From positions 620,001-684,000 of the forward strand of contig RSEE01000016.1 of the NCBI GenBank assembly GCA_003971905.1: a stretch of 64,000 bases of DNA, written 5' to 3'. Of the stretch, positions 1 through 12,138 are shown one piece after another (the first letter of the stretch is position 1; the number at the start of each line of letters is the position of its first letter). This DNA comes from Moniliella sp. 'wahieum' (taxonomy: Eukaryota > Basidiomycota > Moniliellomycetes > Moniliellales > Moniliellaceae). Made by a program: the position numbers and the translations under genes. The notes under the pieces were generated by a model. It was given only the letters and a program-made list of their open reading frames with translations, was not told the DNA's origin and did no database searches.

Positions 1-1
1 G

Positions 2-418
2 AAGACCTCCAAGTCGCCCGTCGAGGGAGGCAAGAAGAAGGCGCGCACCGTGCGCAAGGAGACCTACTCCACCTACATCTACCGTGTCCTGAAGCAGGTT
101 CACCCCGACACGGGTATCTCCAACAAGGCAATGGCCATCCTCAACTCGTTCGTCTCGGACATCTTTGGTGCGTTGTCTCGTCCCGCTCTCCCTCTCCTCT
201 CTCCTCCCGTACCTCGCTGCGGCCGCTAACCCACCTCGTTCTCTTTGCTGCAGAGCGCATTGCCACCGAAGCGTCGAAGCTGGCGTCGTACAACAAAAAG
301 TCCACCATCTCCTCGCGCGAGATCCAGACCGCCGTGCGGCTCATCCTGCCTGGTGAGCTGAGCAAGCACGCCATCTCGGAGGGCCAAGTCGGTGACCAAG
401 TTCTCTAGCACCAAGTAA
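2..418 (+). CDS. Histone H2B (5'-truncated by window edge)
   Basis: Core nucleosome histone that pairs with H2A. The reading frame opens at base 2 inside the basic N-terminal tail ([20 protein letters not shown]) and continues through the histone fold ([20 protein letters not shown], then [20 protein letters not shown], then [15 protein letters not shown]). An intron at 168-253 (gtgcgt...ctgcag) splits the Glu codon after DIF. Near the end the expected [14 protein letters not shown] tail is broken: two bases are missing after GAGGGC at about 383, so as read the frame stops early at 406-408, whereas the restored frame ends at TAA 416-418. H2B is under extreme constraint, so the break is almost certainly a consensus error. 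The start codon lies left of the window. Family assignment is certain. Confidence 0.95.
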
Positions 419-1251
419 CCTGCTCCCGGTTCTGACGGGCTGGCTGCGGTGATTGTAGTGATACGTGTACCATTATTGATGCTTGGCATTGTGTCCATTT
501 GTCTCGTTTCTCCCTTGAGCGTGGTAGGCAGCGGGATCAGTAGAGCGACAACAACTTGCATGTTGAGGGTCGCGCCCACCTGGGGTCGGATAGACAGGCG
601 ATGTCCCACCAGTCGGACCCGAGAGACTTACCTAGTCGGCCCAATAAAGGGAATGGCCGGGTGGACAAGTGGTACTCTGCCTCTGGCCTGTCAACACGAG
701 CGACAGATGCAAAGACGCGAACACAAAGGGCTCTGATAGGGTTTTGGGCCCTGGCTGGAGAGGATAAGTGTGTGGTGTGATGCGCCTGAGGCTGCGCAGA
801 GGTAGGAGGGTAGGGAGGGATGGGCAGGCTGCTCCAAGGATTCTTGACCAAAGACCAACTCAGGGGCGTTCGGCAGAGGGGCTCCCCTTCAAGCAGCACG
901 CGGCGCGAGGCGAGTGTGCGTTGCTCTGGTTGGGCTGCGCCACACTGGCACGGCGCCTGTTGCGGGCGGTGGTCACGTGGTTGGACGGGTGATAGGTGGG
1001 TGAGCGCGCGGCTGAGCAGCGCTGTTGGGCGAGGCGCCACGATGGGCGACGGGCGGCGATCCCAAGCGCTCCCCCACCGCCATTCCTTTCACCTCCCACC
1101 GGCGCTTTCTGCCACTGCGCCCCGCCAGTGCCAGCGCCAGCGCCATCGCTCCCGCCGCCCCCTCCTTCTCGCCTGGTCGGGAGCCCTCGCACGCTTCTCC
1201 TCGCCTGCGCCTCCCTCTGTCCTCTTTGCGCCCCACCACCCCCTCTTCGCC
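419..1251. other. Intergenic region H2B to kinesin
   Basis: No gene is recognised. The stretch holds the H2B 3' flank and the kinesin 5' flank. Several overlapping open frames occur on both strands but show no conserved motif and reflect high GC. The last 150 bases before the kinesin ATG are pyrimidine-rich, which fits a leader or promoter. Confidence 0.5.
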
Positions 1252-4200
1252 ATGTCGGGCAACGTCAAAGTCGTTGCGCGCTTCCGCCCTCCCAACACGC
1301 TCGAGTTGCGCGAGGGCGGCGACATTGTCGTCGACTTTAGCGCAGTCAATCCCACTGATCCTGGCGAACACACGATCAAGCTCCTTGGCTCCACCAACTC
1401 GGACGCGCTCAATGGCTTCACCTTTGACCGCATCTTCCCCATGGGCACCCCCAGCGCGACGTTTTCGAGTTTGGGATTCGCGACACGGTAGACGGTATGC
1501 CACCCCTCTTCCTTTTCTCGTGGCGCTTGCATGTACCACCCTGCTGACTCTATTCGTCAGATGTGGTCAACGGCTACAATGGCACCATCTTTGCCTATGG
1601 CCAAACGGGCTCGGGTAAGACGTTTACCATGATGGGCTCGGACATTGACGATGAAAACACCAAGGGTATTATCCCGCGCATTACCGAGCAAATCTTTGAG
1701 TCGATCATGGTCTCGCCACCAAATCTGGAATACTTTGTCAAGGTGAGCTACATGGAAATCTACATGGAAAAGATCCGCGACCTGCTGCAACCACAGAACG
1801 ACAATCTTCAAATCCACGAGGACAAGGCCCGCGGTGTCTATGTCAAGGGATTGACCGACGTTTATGTTGGCTCAACGGGTGAAGTATACGAGATTATGCG
1901 GCAGGGAAGCTCGGCCCGGGTCGTGTCCTACACCAACATGAACGCCGAGTCCTCCCGCTCCCATTCGATTTTCGTCATCAGCATTCAGCAGCGCACACCG
2001 AGACGGGCAGCTCCAAGACCGGCAATTTGTATCTCGTCGACCTGGCTGGTAGCGAAAAGGTGGGCAAGACGGGCGCCAGTGGCCAGACGCTGGAAGAAGC
2101 CAAGAAGATCAACAAGAGTTTAAGTGCGCTCGGCATGGTGATCAATGCCTTGACCGACGGCAAATCGGGGCACATCCCTTACCGTGATTCCAAGCTGACC
2201 CGCATCCTGCAAGAGTCCCTGGGTGGTAACTCACGCACGACTCTGATTGTCAACGCTTCCCCCTGCTCCTTCAACCAAGAGGAGACCTTGTCGACGCTTC
2301 GGTTTGGTGTGCGTGCCAAGAACATCAAGAACAAGGCGCGCGTCAATGCAGAAATGTCGCCTGCCGAGTTGCGGCAGGCCCTCAAGAAGACCAAGGCCGA
2401 GGCGGACCGGTACAAGGCCTATATTGCGGCTCTCGAGGCCGAGATCAAGATCTGGCGTGCCGGGGGCAAGGTCGCCGAGGCCGACCGGGCCGATGCGACC
2501 AAGGTGGGTACCGCCGCGCCTGGTCACCAGGCCACGGGAAGCACCGTCTCCACGGGCACCAGCAAATTGTCTGCACCGAGCAGCAAAGACTCGCCGCGTC
2601 CCACCAGCCCGGCAGTGGAAGGGCTCAAAGAGCTTACTTCCCGCCCGATACGCCGACGGTCGTTGGTCTCGACAAGGACGAGCGCGACGAATTCTTGCGT
2701 CGGGAGAACGAGCTGGCGGACCAGGTGACGGAAAAGGAGGCGGCGCTCAAGCTTGCTCAAAACCATCTCGCCGAGGTCCAATCCGAGCTTGCCTTCCTCC
2801 GTGAACAGGAAGAGACGTTCAACAAGGAAAACAAGGCGTTGACGACAGAGATGAACGAGGTCAAGCTCGAACTGGAGCGGATCCGGTACGACAGCAAGGA
2901 CTCGACGATCATGATGGACATGCTCAAGGAGCAAAATGCCGAGTTGACCGTCGAAGTGGAGGAGCTAAAGAAGAACTTGGCTGCCGAAACGGCGCAAAAG
3001 ACGGCCAAGGATGCAGCCCAAGAAGAGCGCAAGGAACGCAAAAAGCAAGAAAAGATGGCCAAGATGTTGGCTGACTTTAGCTCGGGCATCCTTACCGAGC
3101 GCGAGGAGCAGATTCGCGCCACCCTGCTCAAGCTTGAAACGACCGCTGGCGCGCTGAGCAAGGAGGACATGGGCATGGTCCGGGAGCAGCTGCTCGAGTC
3201 GCAGACGCTGGTGCGGGAGCAGCAGGAACTGTTGACGCAAGCGCAAGAAGAGAACGATTTGCTGCTCCAACGGCGTGAGGAGACCGAGGTGCGCCTGATG
3301 GAGCTCGAGACGGAATACGAAGAGTTGATTCAGCGCCAAGTGCGTGAGGCGCAAGCTACACACCAAGGCGGCGATGTGGAGGCTTTGGTGGAAGATCTCA
3401 AATCCAAGCTCGAGGTGCAGTATGCCAACAAGCGCCAAGCGCAAGCCGATGCGCTTACCGACTTGCAACACCAAGTCGACGTTAAAGCCAAGGAGGTTGC
3501 CTCTTTGCGTGCGGCCAACGAAGAGCTGAAGAATAACAACGAGGAGCTGAAGCGTGCGTTTGCCATCACAGCGGCCGGTGTCGAGGGCGGCAAGAACCTC
3601 GCCGAGTCGGCCCGCGAAATGGAGCGGGTGCGCAAGACGATGGCCAACCAACTGGCCGAGTTTGACCTGATGAAGAAGAACTTGATGCGCGATCTGCAAA
3701 ACCGATGCGAAAAGGTCGTGGAACTGGAACTGTCACTGGATGAGTCCAAGGAACAATACAACAATGTTTTGCGTTCCAGCAATGCCCGCACCCAGCAAAA
3801 GAAGATGGCGTTCCTCGAGCGCCAACTGGAGCAGCTGGTCGATGCCCAACAACAGTTGGTTGCCCAAAATGCGGCGCTCAAGACCGAGGTGTCGGTGGCC
3901 GAACGCAAGTTGGTCGCACGGCAAGAACACATTCGTGCGCTTGAAGCGTCGCTCACCGAGTCGCAACATAAGCTGGCCGCGCAGAATCGGAGGTACGAGC
4001 AACAGATGGAGGCGGTGCGGACCAAGCTGGCGCATGCGCGCGAAGCACGCGCTTTGGCCCCGGCTAATGCCTACGGACGGATCGCCAAGCCCCTGCGCGG
4101 CGGTGGCGGCGCTCCTCTGCCGGTTCAACAACCTGGCGCGCCCGTCGCCGTACCGCGCGGCGCGGCAATCACCCCGGCCCAAGCGCAAAGCCACCAACGT

Positions 4201-4323
4201 ACCGCCTCCACCCTCGCCTCGCCTCCCTATGGCGAGCCAGGCTCCTTGCGCACTCGTCCCGACGCGGGCAACTCGATCAAGAGCCGCTCCAACTGGTTCT
4301 TCTCCACGTCCAAGCAGGTGTAA
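1252..4323 (+). CDS. Kinesin-1 heavy chain
   Basis: Plus-end-directed microtubule motor for organelle and vesicle transport. It starts [15 protein letters not shown] at ATG 1252. The motor domain shows the P-loop GQTGSGKT (about 1610), switch I NxxSSRSHS (about 1945) and switch [14 protein letters not shown] (about 2040), followed by [11 protein letters not shown] long coiled coil fills about 2690-4050, and the tail carries RIAKPLRGG (about 4080), the autoinhibitory IAK motif of conventional kinesin, so this is kinesin-1 and not another class. Intron 1495-1560 is canonical. Three frame breaks are visible: a missing C at about 1452 ([11 protein letters not shown] expected), a missing base at about 1992 (RHTETGS expected) and one between about 2640 and 2670 before [11 protein letters not shown]. 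About 1,000 residues when joined, close to the fungal family norm. Confidence 0.95.
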
Positions 4324-5073
4324 TCACCGCAACCGCTTGCTCGAACAGCCTGCCCCGTGTTGCTGAAGCTCTCAACTCGCACCAGCACTGTCTATCTTGT
4401 CGACCGTGTGGTGGGTTGGCATTGGACGTTGAACGGCTCGGCTCGCTCGCTCGCGTACGCGTCTGCGCCAGCCCAAGCTTGACGGCCAACGTTGGCTGCC
4501 GGGTTGATCCATGATCCATGATCGATGGATCGAGGTCAAGCAGACGGGAATGCAATGCTGTTTCGGCTCATACCCTGGGGTCCCGCTGCCCTGCCTTTTG
4601 TCCTTGCCCTGTCCTTGCCCCTGTCCTTGCCCTTGCCCTGCTACCTCTCTCGCCCACTGCTCTCCTGTGTTGGTTTTGGCCCCACACCATTCTCTTGTAC
4701 GAAGACTTGGATCGTATGCATCGTAGATATGCGGTGTGTATTGGGATGGTTGGCGGGGGCGGACCGTACACAGGTACACCGCAGCACAACCGCAGGTAGC
4801 ACAGACAGCAGCAGCAGACCAGGGAAAAGGTGCGCAAATGGTACCAGATATGCATGAGAAGAGGAAGAGAATGGAGGCAGGCTTCGTGGCTGGGCACGAA
4901 AAGAAAGAGGAAGAGAGGAAGAAAGAGAACGCATGCGGGCAAAAGCGGGGCATGGCATGGCATAAGTAGAACATGAGGGGAAAGAGCAAGGGAAGAGAAG
5001 AGACAGATGGGTGGCAACTGGCAACTAAACTACGCAAGACATCCCAGGTGCGACCGAGCTAAGACCGGTAGGG
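4324..5073. other. Intergenic region, kinesin 3' flank
   Basis: No gene is recognised. It carries an ATCGATCC/GATCCATG-rich dyad at about 4505-4530, shortly after the kinesin stop, and an imperfect CCTTGCCCTG pyrimidine repeat at about 4600-4645. This is the tail-to-tail space between kinesin (+) and the MSB1-like gene (-). Confidence 0.5.
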
Positions 5074-8000
5074 TCAGGATCGCTTTTTTCCCCTACGCAT
5101 CCGCGTGAGCAAGACGAGCGAGCTGCAACGCGTGCTTGGCCCTGGGGCAAGAGAGGAAGCGGGCAGAGGAAGAGGGGAGGGGCTACCCACTTTCGCGGGA
5201 CAGCTGCGTCGCCGCCGATTGGCGCCAGGCCAACAACATCGACGTCCCATCGACTCGTCGTCCACCTCGTGCAACGACGACAAGGGTTGGCCCAACACGT
5301 ACCGCTCGCACGTCAAGTCGTACGCGTCGGGGTTGAGCCATTCGCGACTCGCAGGCTCGGGCGGCGGGGCAGCCGTGGCCATTGCCATTGCCATCGCCAT
5401 CGAACGCAATGACACGCCCGTCTCACCAGCAGCGTCGGGACTCGCCGTCGTGCCGGTTCGGGGATCCCCCGACCAGGACCCAGCCTCAGCCGCAGGTGCC
5501 TCTTTGCGCAGCAGCACAGGCGCGGCAGCGCGTGGTGCAGCGGATGACTAGCAGCCAAGCTGGCGTCGGTCGACAAACGTATCGTGTCCAGTGCCGAGGG
5601 ACGCGACGAAGCGGCAGGCGGCGTGGGCAAAGGCCGCGCCGACCGCACGGGCACAGCCTTCTCGACGCCAGGCAGCGGGACCGGGACCGGCCCCACGGCG
5701 CCAAGGGGGGACGCAAGGGCGGTATCGGACACGGTACGCCCTCGGCGTGGTACAGGCCCAGGAATCGGTACAGGCACAGGCACAGGCACAGGCACAGGCC
5801 CCGAACTTGCCGAGGTCGGAAACGATGGCGCGATGGAGTCGCACGCGGGAGGAGTGGATGCGGCGCTGTGCGTCGTGGCGGCTGTAGCGTCGCTCCGTGA
5901 GAAGGGGCGACAGAGTGGGTGTGCGAATGCGAGTGCGAATGTGAGTGCGAGTGCGAGTGCGAGTGCGAATGCGAGGGGGGAGGGGAGGTGGTCGAAGCAT
6001 ACGAAGGCGCAACAACGCCCGTGTGCCGAGCAGCGCTTGCGTCCACACCCTGTGCCACCGCAGGCACCGTGTCGGGTACGGTCTCCTGGCGCAGAGGGAC
6101 GTGGGAGGCAGGTGCCGGAGCCGGTGGAGAGAAGCCGAGGCGGGATGATCGGATGGAGGCGGGCCCTTCTTAAAGCGCCAAAGGGAGGCCAGCTTGCCTT
6201 TCCGGCCGCCTTTCTTCTCTGTCGCAAGTACTGGTTCTGATGTCGATACCGATCGAGGCGGTGCGGATGTCGGGGGCGATCGAGGCGGTGCTGGTGTCGC
6301 CGGCGGTGCCTGGGCCGGCATCCGTCGAGGCTGAGCAACCGGGGCTGAAGAAGGAGGCAGACCTGCAAAGATGCTGTGAGCCGACGGCGATGCGGGTACA
6401 GCAGCCACCTTGGGCTCGCTGGACCACGTCCAGCGAGCCCATGGCCGTTGTTTGCGCAGCTTGCGCTCGTCGACGGACTGTTCCAGCGCCGCGCGGCAGG
6501 GCGGCGGGATCTTCTCAGCCACAACAAACCAATGGTCCGACCGGCTGTCATCGGTAACGGTCGCCGCCGGACCAGGCAGGTGGAGCAGGACCCAGTTGGC
6601 CGGCCGGTGCAGAATGTCTGTCCGCTCGCTCCACCCTCCGCCCAGCAGAGAATCGGCCCAGACCTGGGCAAACAGCGGATCAAACCCCTTTGGGTCGCTC
6701 GCATGCACGCTTTCCTCCTCGTCCAACGCGGGCAAACGGTGTTGCGCTGCCTCGTACGCTTGCGCCCACGCCGATTTCTCCGTCGGCCGCGGTTCCCACC
6801 CCCCCGTCGCGTCGGGAAGGGCCAAATGCAAGCTCGCCCGACCCGAGCGATAAAAGCCTTCTTGGGTAAAGTCGGTCCACAACATGGTCTCGGGCCGCGC
6901 CGACGCAGCGGCCGGATTGGGTCGAAGCGTGAACGCTGTTGGGTCGTCCGGACCAAATCCCTGCGAAGCAAATTGACCCCAGGCCACTTGGCCAAAGGTG
7001 GTGCCCTTGGGCACGGCCGCGGACCCAGAGGCAGATCCTGGACCTGGAGCGTGGCCTGGAACCAGCTTGTGCAACACGTCGGACCAGTGCGGCGCGCCGG
7101 CTGTCTGGGCCAGATGGCTCTCCCACACACTCCACGGCGGGTCACAGGCAGTGGAGAGGAGTTCGGGGCTGAACAAGCGCACGGCACGTTCCAGGACAAC
7201 GATGCGTTCTAGCGTAATGTGCCGTGGCAGCTGGTTGAGGTCAGAGCGGAGGCCATGCGGGTACTTGAGCACGTGCTCCTTGAGCCGCGGTGGCAGGCCC
7301 GTTACGCTGTGCGACAGGTGGCGCACGTAGGCTAGCAAGAGGTGCTCAGCAGCGTTGCTGGTACGGACATAGGCGAGGTAGGTCTGGTCAAACGAAGCAT
7401 CGGTCGGCAGACCAAAGAGCAGCGGACCAAACATGCGTCCGATCCGCGAGGGAGTCATACCGTTCGTGCTGGAATGCGCCGCCACCGAGGAGAGCAGCGA
7501 AAAGAGCGTCCGTAGCAGCTCGGCCTCGTTTGGGCCCAGACTCTGGACGAAGAGGGCAAAGGCAGAGGTGGGGTAGCCAGCACCTACGAAGGCACGCAAA
7601 TGAGTGTCAGAGAGATATGAGAGCAAAGGGGGCTGAGGGGGTTAGGGGGGGGGGGTACGACTCACGCCGCTCGTCCGCACGCCATTGGAGATACATGGTC
7701 ATCAACAGAAAGCCTCGCTCGCGCACGTACGGCGCAGGGGGCGAACGCGCTTTGGAGCGCTTGGCAGGCTCGGCTGAGGCGGAAGGCAGGGCGATGCGCT
7801 TGGACACCCGGCACAGTGCCCACTTGACCAGCGCACTGAGGTCATGTGGGGTAGCGATGCGTGCTTCGCGGACAAAGCGGGGCGGCAGCGGCTGCTGCGG
7901 GGGCGGGATGATGGGCACGACCTGGGCCGCCGGCCCCGACAGGCGGGCGGGCGGCAGCTGGAGGTATGCGGCCAGCAGCGCATCGCAGCCCTCGACGGTC

Positions 8001-8214
8001 TGGTCCATGGCCAGGGCAGAGAAGAGCAGGGGGAGTCGAGGCCGCGCTCGCGGAGCTGGGTGGCACACGCCTCGACCAGCGCCGCGGCCCGGACAGTGTC
8101 GAGCTCGACATGGAGGCCGCGACGAAAGTACCCGTCTGCAGGCGCGGCGAGCTGGGCGGTGCGAGCGAGGGTGTCGAGGGTGCCGGCCAGGCCGCGGCGG
8201 TCGCTGGGCGGCAT
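5074..8214 (-). CDS. MSB1/Mug8-domain (RhoGAP-like) polarity protein
   Basis: Probable adaptor in Rho/Cdc42 polarity signalling, by analogy with yeast Msb1 and fission yeast Mug8; biochemical function is not well defined for the family. The start [17 protein letters not shown] at 8214 leads into the family opening [14 protein letters not shown] then [19 protein letters not shown]. An intron at 7584-7665 splits WRADER from [16 protein letters not shown]. Further conserved-looking blocks are [15 protein letters not shown] and [16 protein letters not shown]. After about residue 430 the protein becomes Pro/Ser-rich and low-complexity (PVPVPVP, HSHSHS), with several frame breaks between about 6200 and 5300. 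A coherent C-terminal piece [20 protein letters not shown] lies at about 5230-5330. The exact stop is uncertain; 5074 is the limit of that last open frame. The intron has an 11-nt poly-C tract 10 nt after its 5' splice site. Confidence 0.62.
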
Positions 8215-11200
8215 GGCGTCGCGTGGGAGGAGACGGGGAGGGGAAGGAGGGAGATGGAGATGGGGATGGGCAAGCCAAGCCTAGGCAAGCCAGGGGGCGC
8301 AAAGCACGGGCAGGAAAGAGTAGGTTATAGGAGGCTCCCTTGAGCGATGATGATGCCATCCATGTCCTCGCTCCGCTTCAAGGAGAATGGAGCGCCGTGG
8401 GCTCCATCGGCTAAGGCAGGCAGCAGGCGAGCTAGAGACTCAGCCGCTCAGTACCAGTGCCCGTCGCAGTCGTAGTCTGACGCAGCAGTCACCCGTCCCT
8501 GGTCCCAGTCAGGCTCCGCCTCAGCCGCAGGGCACACCCCACACTGCTCATGTGCCCCACCCGCCGAGCACCCTAGATTCCCACAGCAGCACACTGCCCC
8601 CGTCCGCCCCCGCCTGCCCCTCGTCTCCGACACGCGACTGTGCTGCGGCGCCCAGCGGCACACACGCCCGCACGGGGGCAGCGGGCGCCACCGAGCCATC
8701 TGCATCACACATCATGCGTCGCAGCACTGTCCCCTCCGCACCCCACCAGTGTCCGCGTCGCTCAGCGGCACGCCAGCCGCCGCTGCGTTCGTTCGCCCTC
8801 TTATTAGACCGTGCACGCTCAAAACCTCGGCAGGCGATTCCCTTCAGGCTTCAAGCTTCAAGCAGCCCAAGTCCACTCATGTTCTACAGCACCCGTGTGC
8901 TGCAGCGACTTCATTCCAATCCACCCTCTTTGTCTTCTGGCCTGCCGCGCGGGCTGGCTTCCAGTAGCCTCAGGCCTCATCTCAGATCTCAGATCTCAGA
9001 TCCCATCGCAGCGGGCTGCCCATCCGACTCCATAACTGCCCGCGTCCGTGCGTCACGCGTCACGCGCCAGCGCTATACTGGTGGCACTGGCCAGTCACAG
9101 AGTTAGTAGTCCTATATCGTCAGTCACTAGTCACTAGTCACCTTGAAAGTCCGGGCCAATCGGAACCCAAAGCCCCCGCACCAGTTCGTCTCTGCCCTTC
9201 TCTACCCCCCCCAAAGGCCATACGCAGCGAAGATCATTTTGAGCCTGTTTCTCCAACCGGGGCCAGAAGAACAGCATTTGTGTCCCTGTAGTGTGTTCCG
9301 CACGTTTTATTGTTTTACCTCGAACAGTTGATAGGCCCTTTAGAATGTATAGAGTCTCGACCCACTGGCAGGACGACGGGGGGGTGCAGAGGGGAAGGTG
9401 CAGTGTGAGCGGTAGAAGAAACGCCACGCACAGTCGATATATACCACACGGCAAACCAACACAAACACAACACACCGCAGGCCAAAAAAACCGCCACAGG
9501 CCTGTGCATATACCTCAAAAGGGTGCCTCCCTTTCAGTACAAACGAACAACACACGTCTCCCGAACACACAAACATATATGGCAACAGTATTAGTAACAT
9601 TGTTTTGATGCGTCTTCTCTTCATCTTCTCTTGTGATGCATAAAACGCGTTCAACGTTTAACGCGGATGTACCAAAACACGGATGTACTAATGTGAAGAG
9701 GCAGTTTTCCTTCGTCCGTGGCCGAGATGATAAGCACACACGACCTTATGTGTATTAGAAACAGTCATATGCTATAGACCATCTACCCCTCTGTTGCGCA
9801 CCCTTCTCTAAGAAAGAGATCCCCCTTTTTAGAAGAGCGAAGATGGGTCCTGTGGAGTTCTGAAGATATGGGGCTCTCCCTCGGAGCTCTCCCTCGAGCG
9901 TGTTCCAATTGCATTGGTGGCGCCAGTTGTGGCGGTGTGGTCTAAAAGGGAACCACAATACTATTTCCCACAGAGAGGCACATCAATAATAAGCGGCCAG
10001 TCGCCATCTCGGGCCTGGCTGATGCTCAACGAAAACAGAAGCGAGAGAAAAGAGCGGAGCTCCTTAGCTTGTGAGGGGGGTTTAAAGAGATGGCCTTGAC
10101 CCCAAACGGACGGAGAGTCGCTCTGTAGTGGAATATTGCCCCCCGTGACCACAACTGCCATGGGTCATCAACTGACTCTTGCAAATCCCAAGGTCCCTAT
10201 GGTTCGTCTCCCCTTCTGGCTCAACAGGACATTTTTCAATCCGCGAGAAGAAATACGGGGAACCCCGAAACCCAATTAAGGGCCCTCAAACCGGGAGGCG
10301 AAAGGCTGTACACTCTCTGCTCCTTTGACCACATCTGAAGGGTATTCCGCGCTTAAGAAAGTGACCATGATATACAATACTGGATGCCATACAGCAAGGC
10401 TGTCTGTGAGCGTCAAGCAAAAGCATTTGAAGCCCCTACTCTTCAGCCTTCCAACTTATAGACGCAAAACCTGAATGGGAAACAGGTTATTCAAGCGGCT
10501 TGCGCAGTTGGTGCTGGAAGCCATATCCAGTTTCTCATTTCACTCAAGGGTAAGTCTTCATCGCAACCTTCGAAAAAGGCCAACGACCCTCCTATATGAC
10601 TTAATGGCCTCCTCGCCCGCTCGCCTCTCTCCCCTTTTTTTCCCCTTCGTGGAGTTGTCACGTCAACTATAAGCGGATACCGCTGTATCTGTGAGCCTGC
10701 GTCTACTCCTTCCATTGGGTTCATGTGTTCGCTTTCCCTTCTCCCCGTCTTTTGTCCACGACCGACACTGTTTCCCGTTGGTTCATCGTTCGCCCTCTTT
10801 CTAGTGCCCGCATAATCAGCTCCGTATAATAGCTCATCAAGTAGACCACTAGAGGAAATGTAATTGCGGGGCCAATTGGTCACGGTGCACAACAAGATTG
10901 TCATAGAGCACATAATCCCTAACCCTTCCCCTTTCGTTATCTTGTCTCGTTGTATCTTTCCCCACCATACCAACCATCGCCAGTACCGAGAAAAAAAGGG
11001 GGCGTGGAGGTAGCCGGTGACAGCCATGCAGCTGGAAGTCCTAACAGGAACGGGGAGTCCATATGATCTCTCATGCATACAGCATTGCCCCCCGCCCTAC
11101 TGCTATAAAGATGCACCCTTCTAATATCCGCGCCTCAATACGTCTCATTTGCAAGCGCTTTTCTCTTGCTTTTGGTGGGGGGAGCAGATATGTCAAAGAC

Positions 11201-12138
11201 AATACACTTTCCCCAGCAAGGAAAACAGGAAAATGAGGTATGGATGTCAGCCACAGCTTGGTTTGGATCTATTGGGCCCTCCTCTCCGATCTGTACCAGG
11301 AGAGCATCAGGAGACGCTCAGAGAGATTAGGGGAATGGGCACTTAATTTTCAGGCGCTTTTCTTCTGCTGTTGCAATGGCCAAACCAATGTGTGGGGGGT
11401 GTTACATGCTATGACAAAAGTCGCCTTTGCGTTGCAGGTGGCCGGACTTGCCGAAGAGAGGATGCCAGAAAAGGGGAAGACAAAAGTGGGCTGAGCGCTG
11501 ATCGAAACGACGGACGGACGTTGGGGTTCAAGTTGAACAGTGAACGTTGAACGTTGACGACGTTGACGGGGCAAGTGTGGTGGTCACAGGAAGGGGATGG
11601 GCAGTGCGGGATGCGTTCAACGTTCAACGTTAAACAGCTGAGGCGGCGGTGCCGTTGGTTGCGATCGGTCATGCCGAATGGAAGAGAGGGCGTGCGATGC
11701 ACAGCACAATGTGAAAGGGCGAGGCAGGAGGGGGCAGGGACAGCAGACACGCGGCACGCGGCACGGGGCCCCAGTGCGCTGGTCGCGGGTTGGTCAGGAG
11801 GCACGGAGCCACTGGGCTTCTCCCCCTCGGGAGGGCCGCACAGGCACAGTGTCGAGCCCGTGATGCCGCCCCTGCGGGCGGAGGATGGGGCAGGGCGCCT
11901 GTGTGTGGTCTGGGGCCGGTGCGGCGCGCGCTGCGGCTGTCTGGCCGGAGGCGGGGGGGATAATCCGCGCAAACGCAAGCCAGGCCGCCGCAGACGCCGA
12001 CTTCCATCGCCTGCTCGGCGTCCAGCCAGCCTCCTGTCGCCTGCTGTCTGTGCTGTTACTACCGCTTCTGCTGCTGCTGCTGCTGCCTTTGCCTCCGGCT
12101 GCCCAACTCTGCTGTTCTGTACGCCCACCACCACGCTC
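8215..12138. other. Gene-poor region of about 3.9 kb
   Basis: No gene is recognised. The left part (to about 9100) is GC-rich promoter-like DNA with direct CTCAGAT repeats (about 8988) and a GCTTCA-repeat element (8848-8869) that recurs elsewhere in the window. From about 9150 to 11400 the base composition falls toward AT-rich, open frames are short and no protein family, rRNA or tRNA signature is seen; it could be decayed transposon or simply noncoding DNA. Between 11542 and 11635 GTTGAAC/GTTCAAC motifs form an inverted pair. The last 500 bases are the GC-rich Rac leader. Confidence 0.5.

Noticed and set aside
7290..8330. 346-codon plus-strand open frame
   Set aside because: Antisense shadow of the MSB1/Mug8 domain; Arg/Gly-rich without motifs.
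8387..9106. 239-codon open frame in the intergenic region
   Set aside because: Pro/Ser-rich composition in GC-rich DNA, no motif, contains dispersed repeats; equally long frames exist on the other strand.
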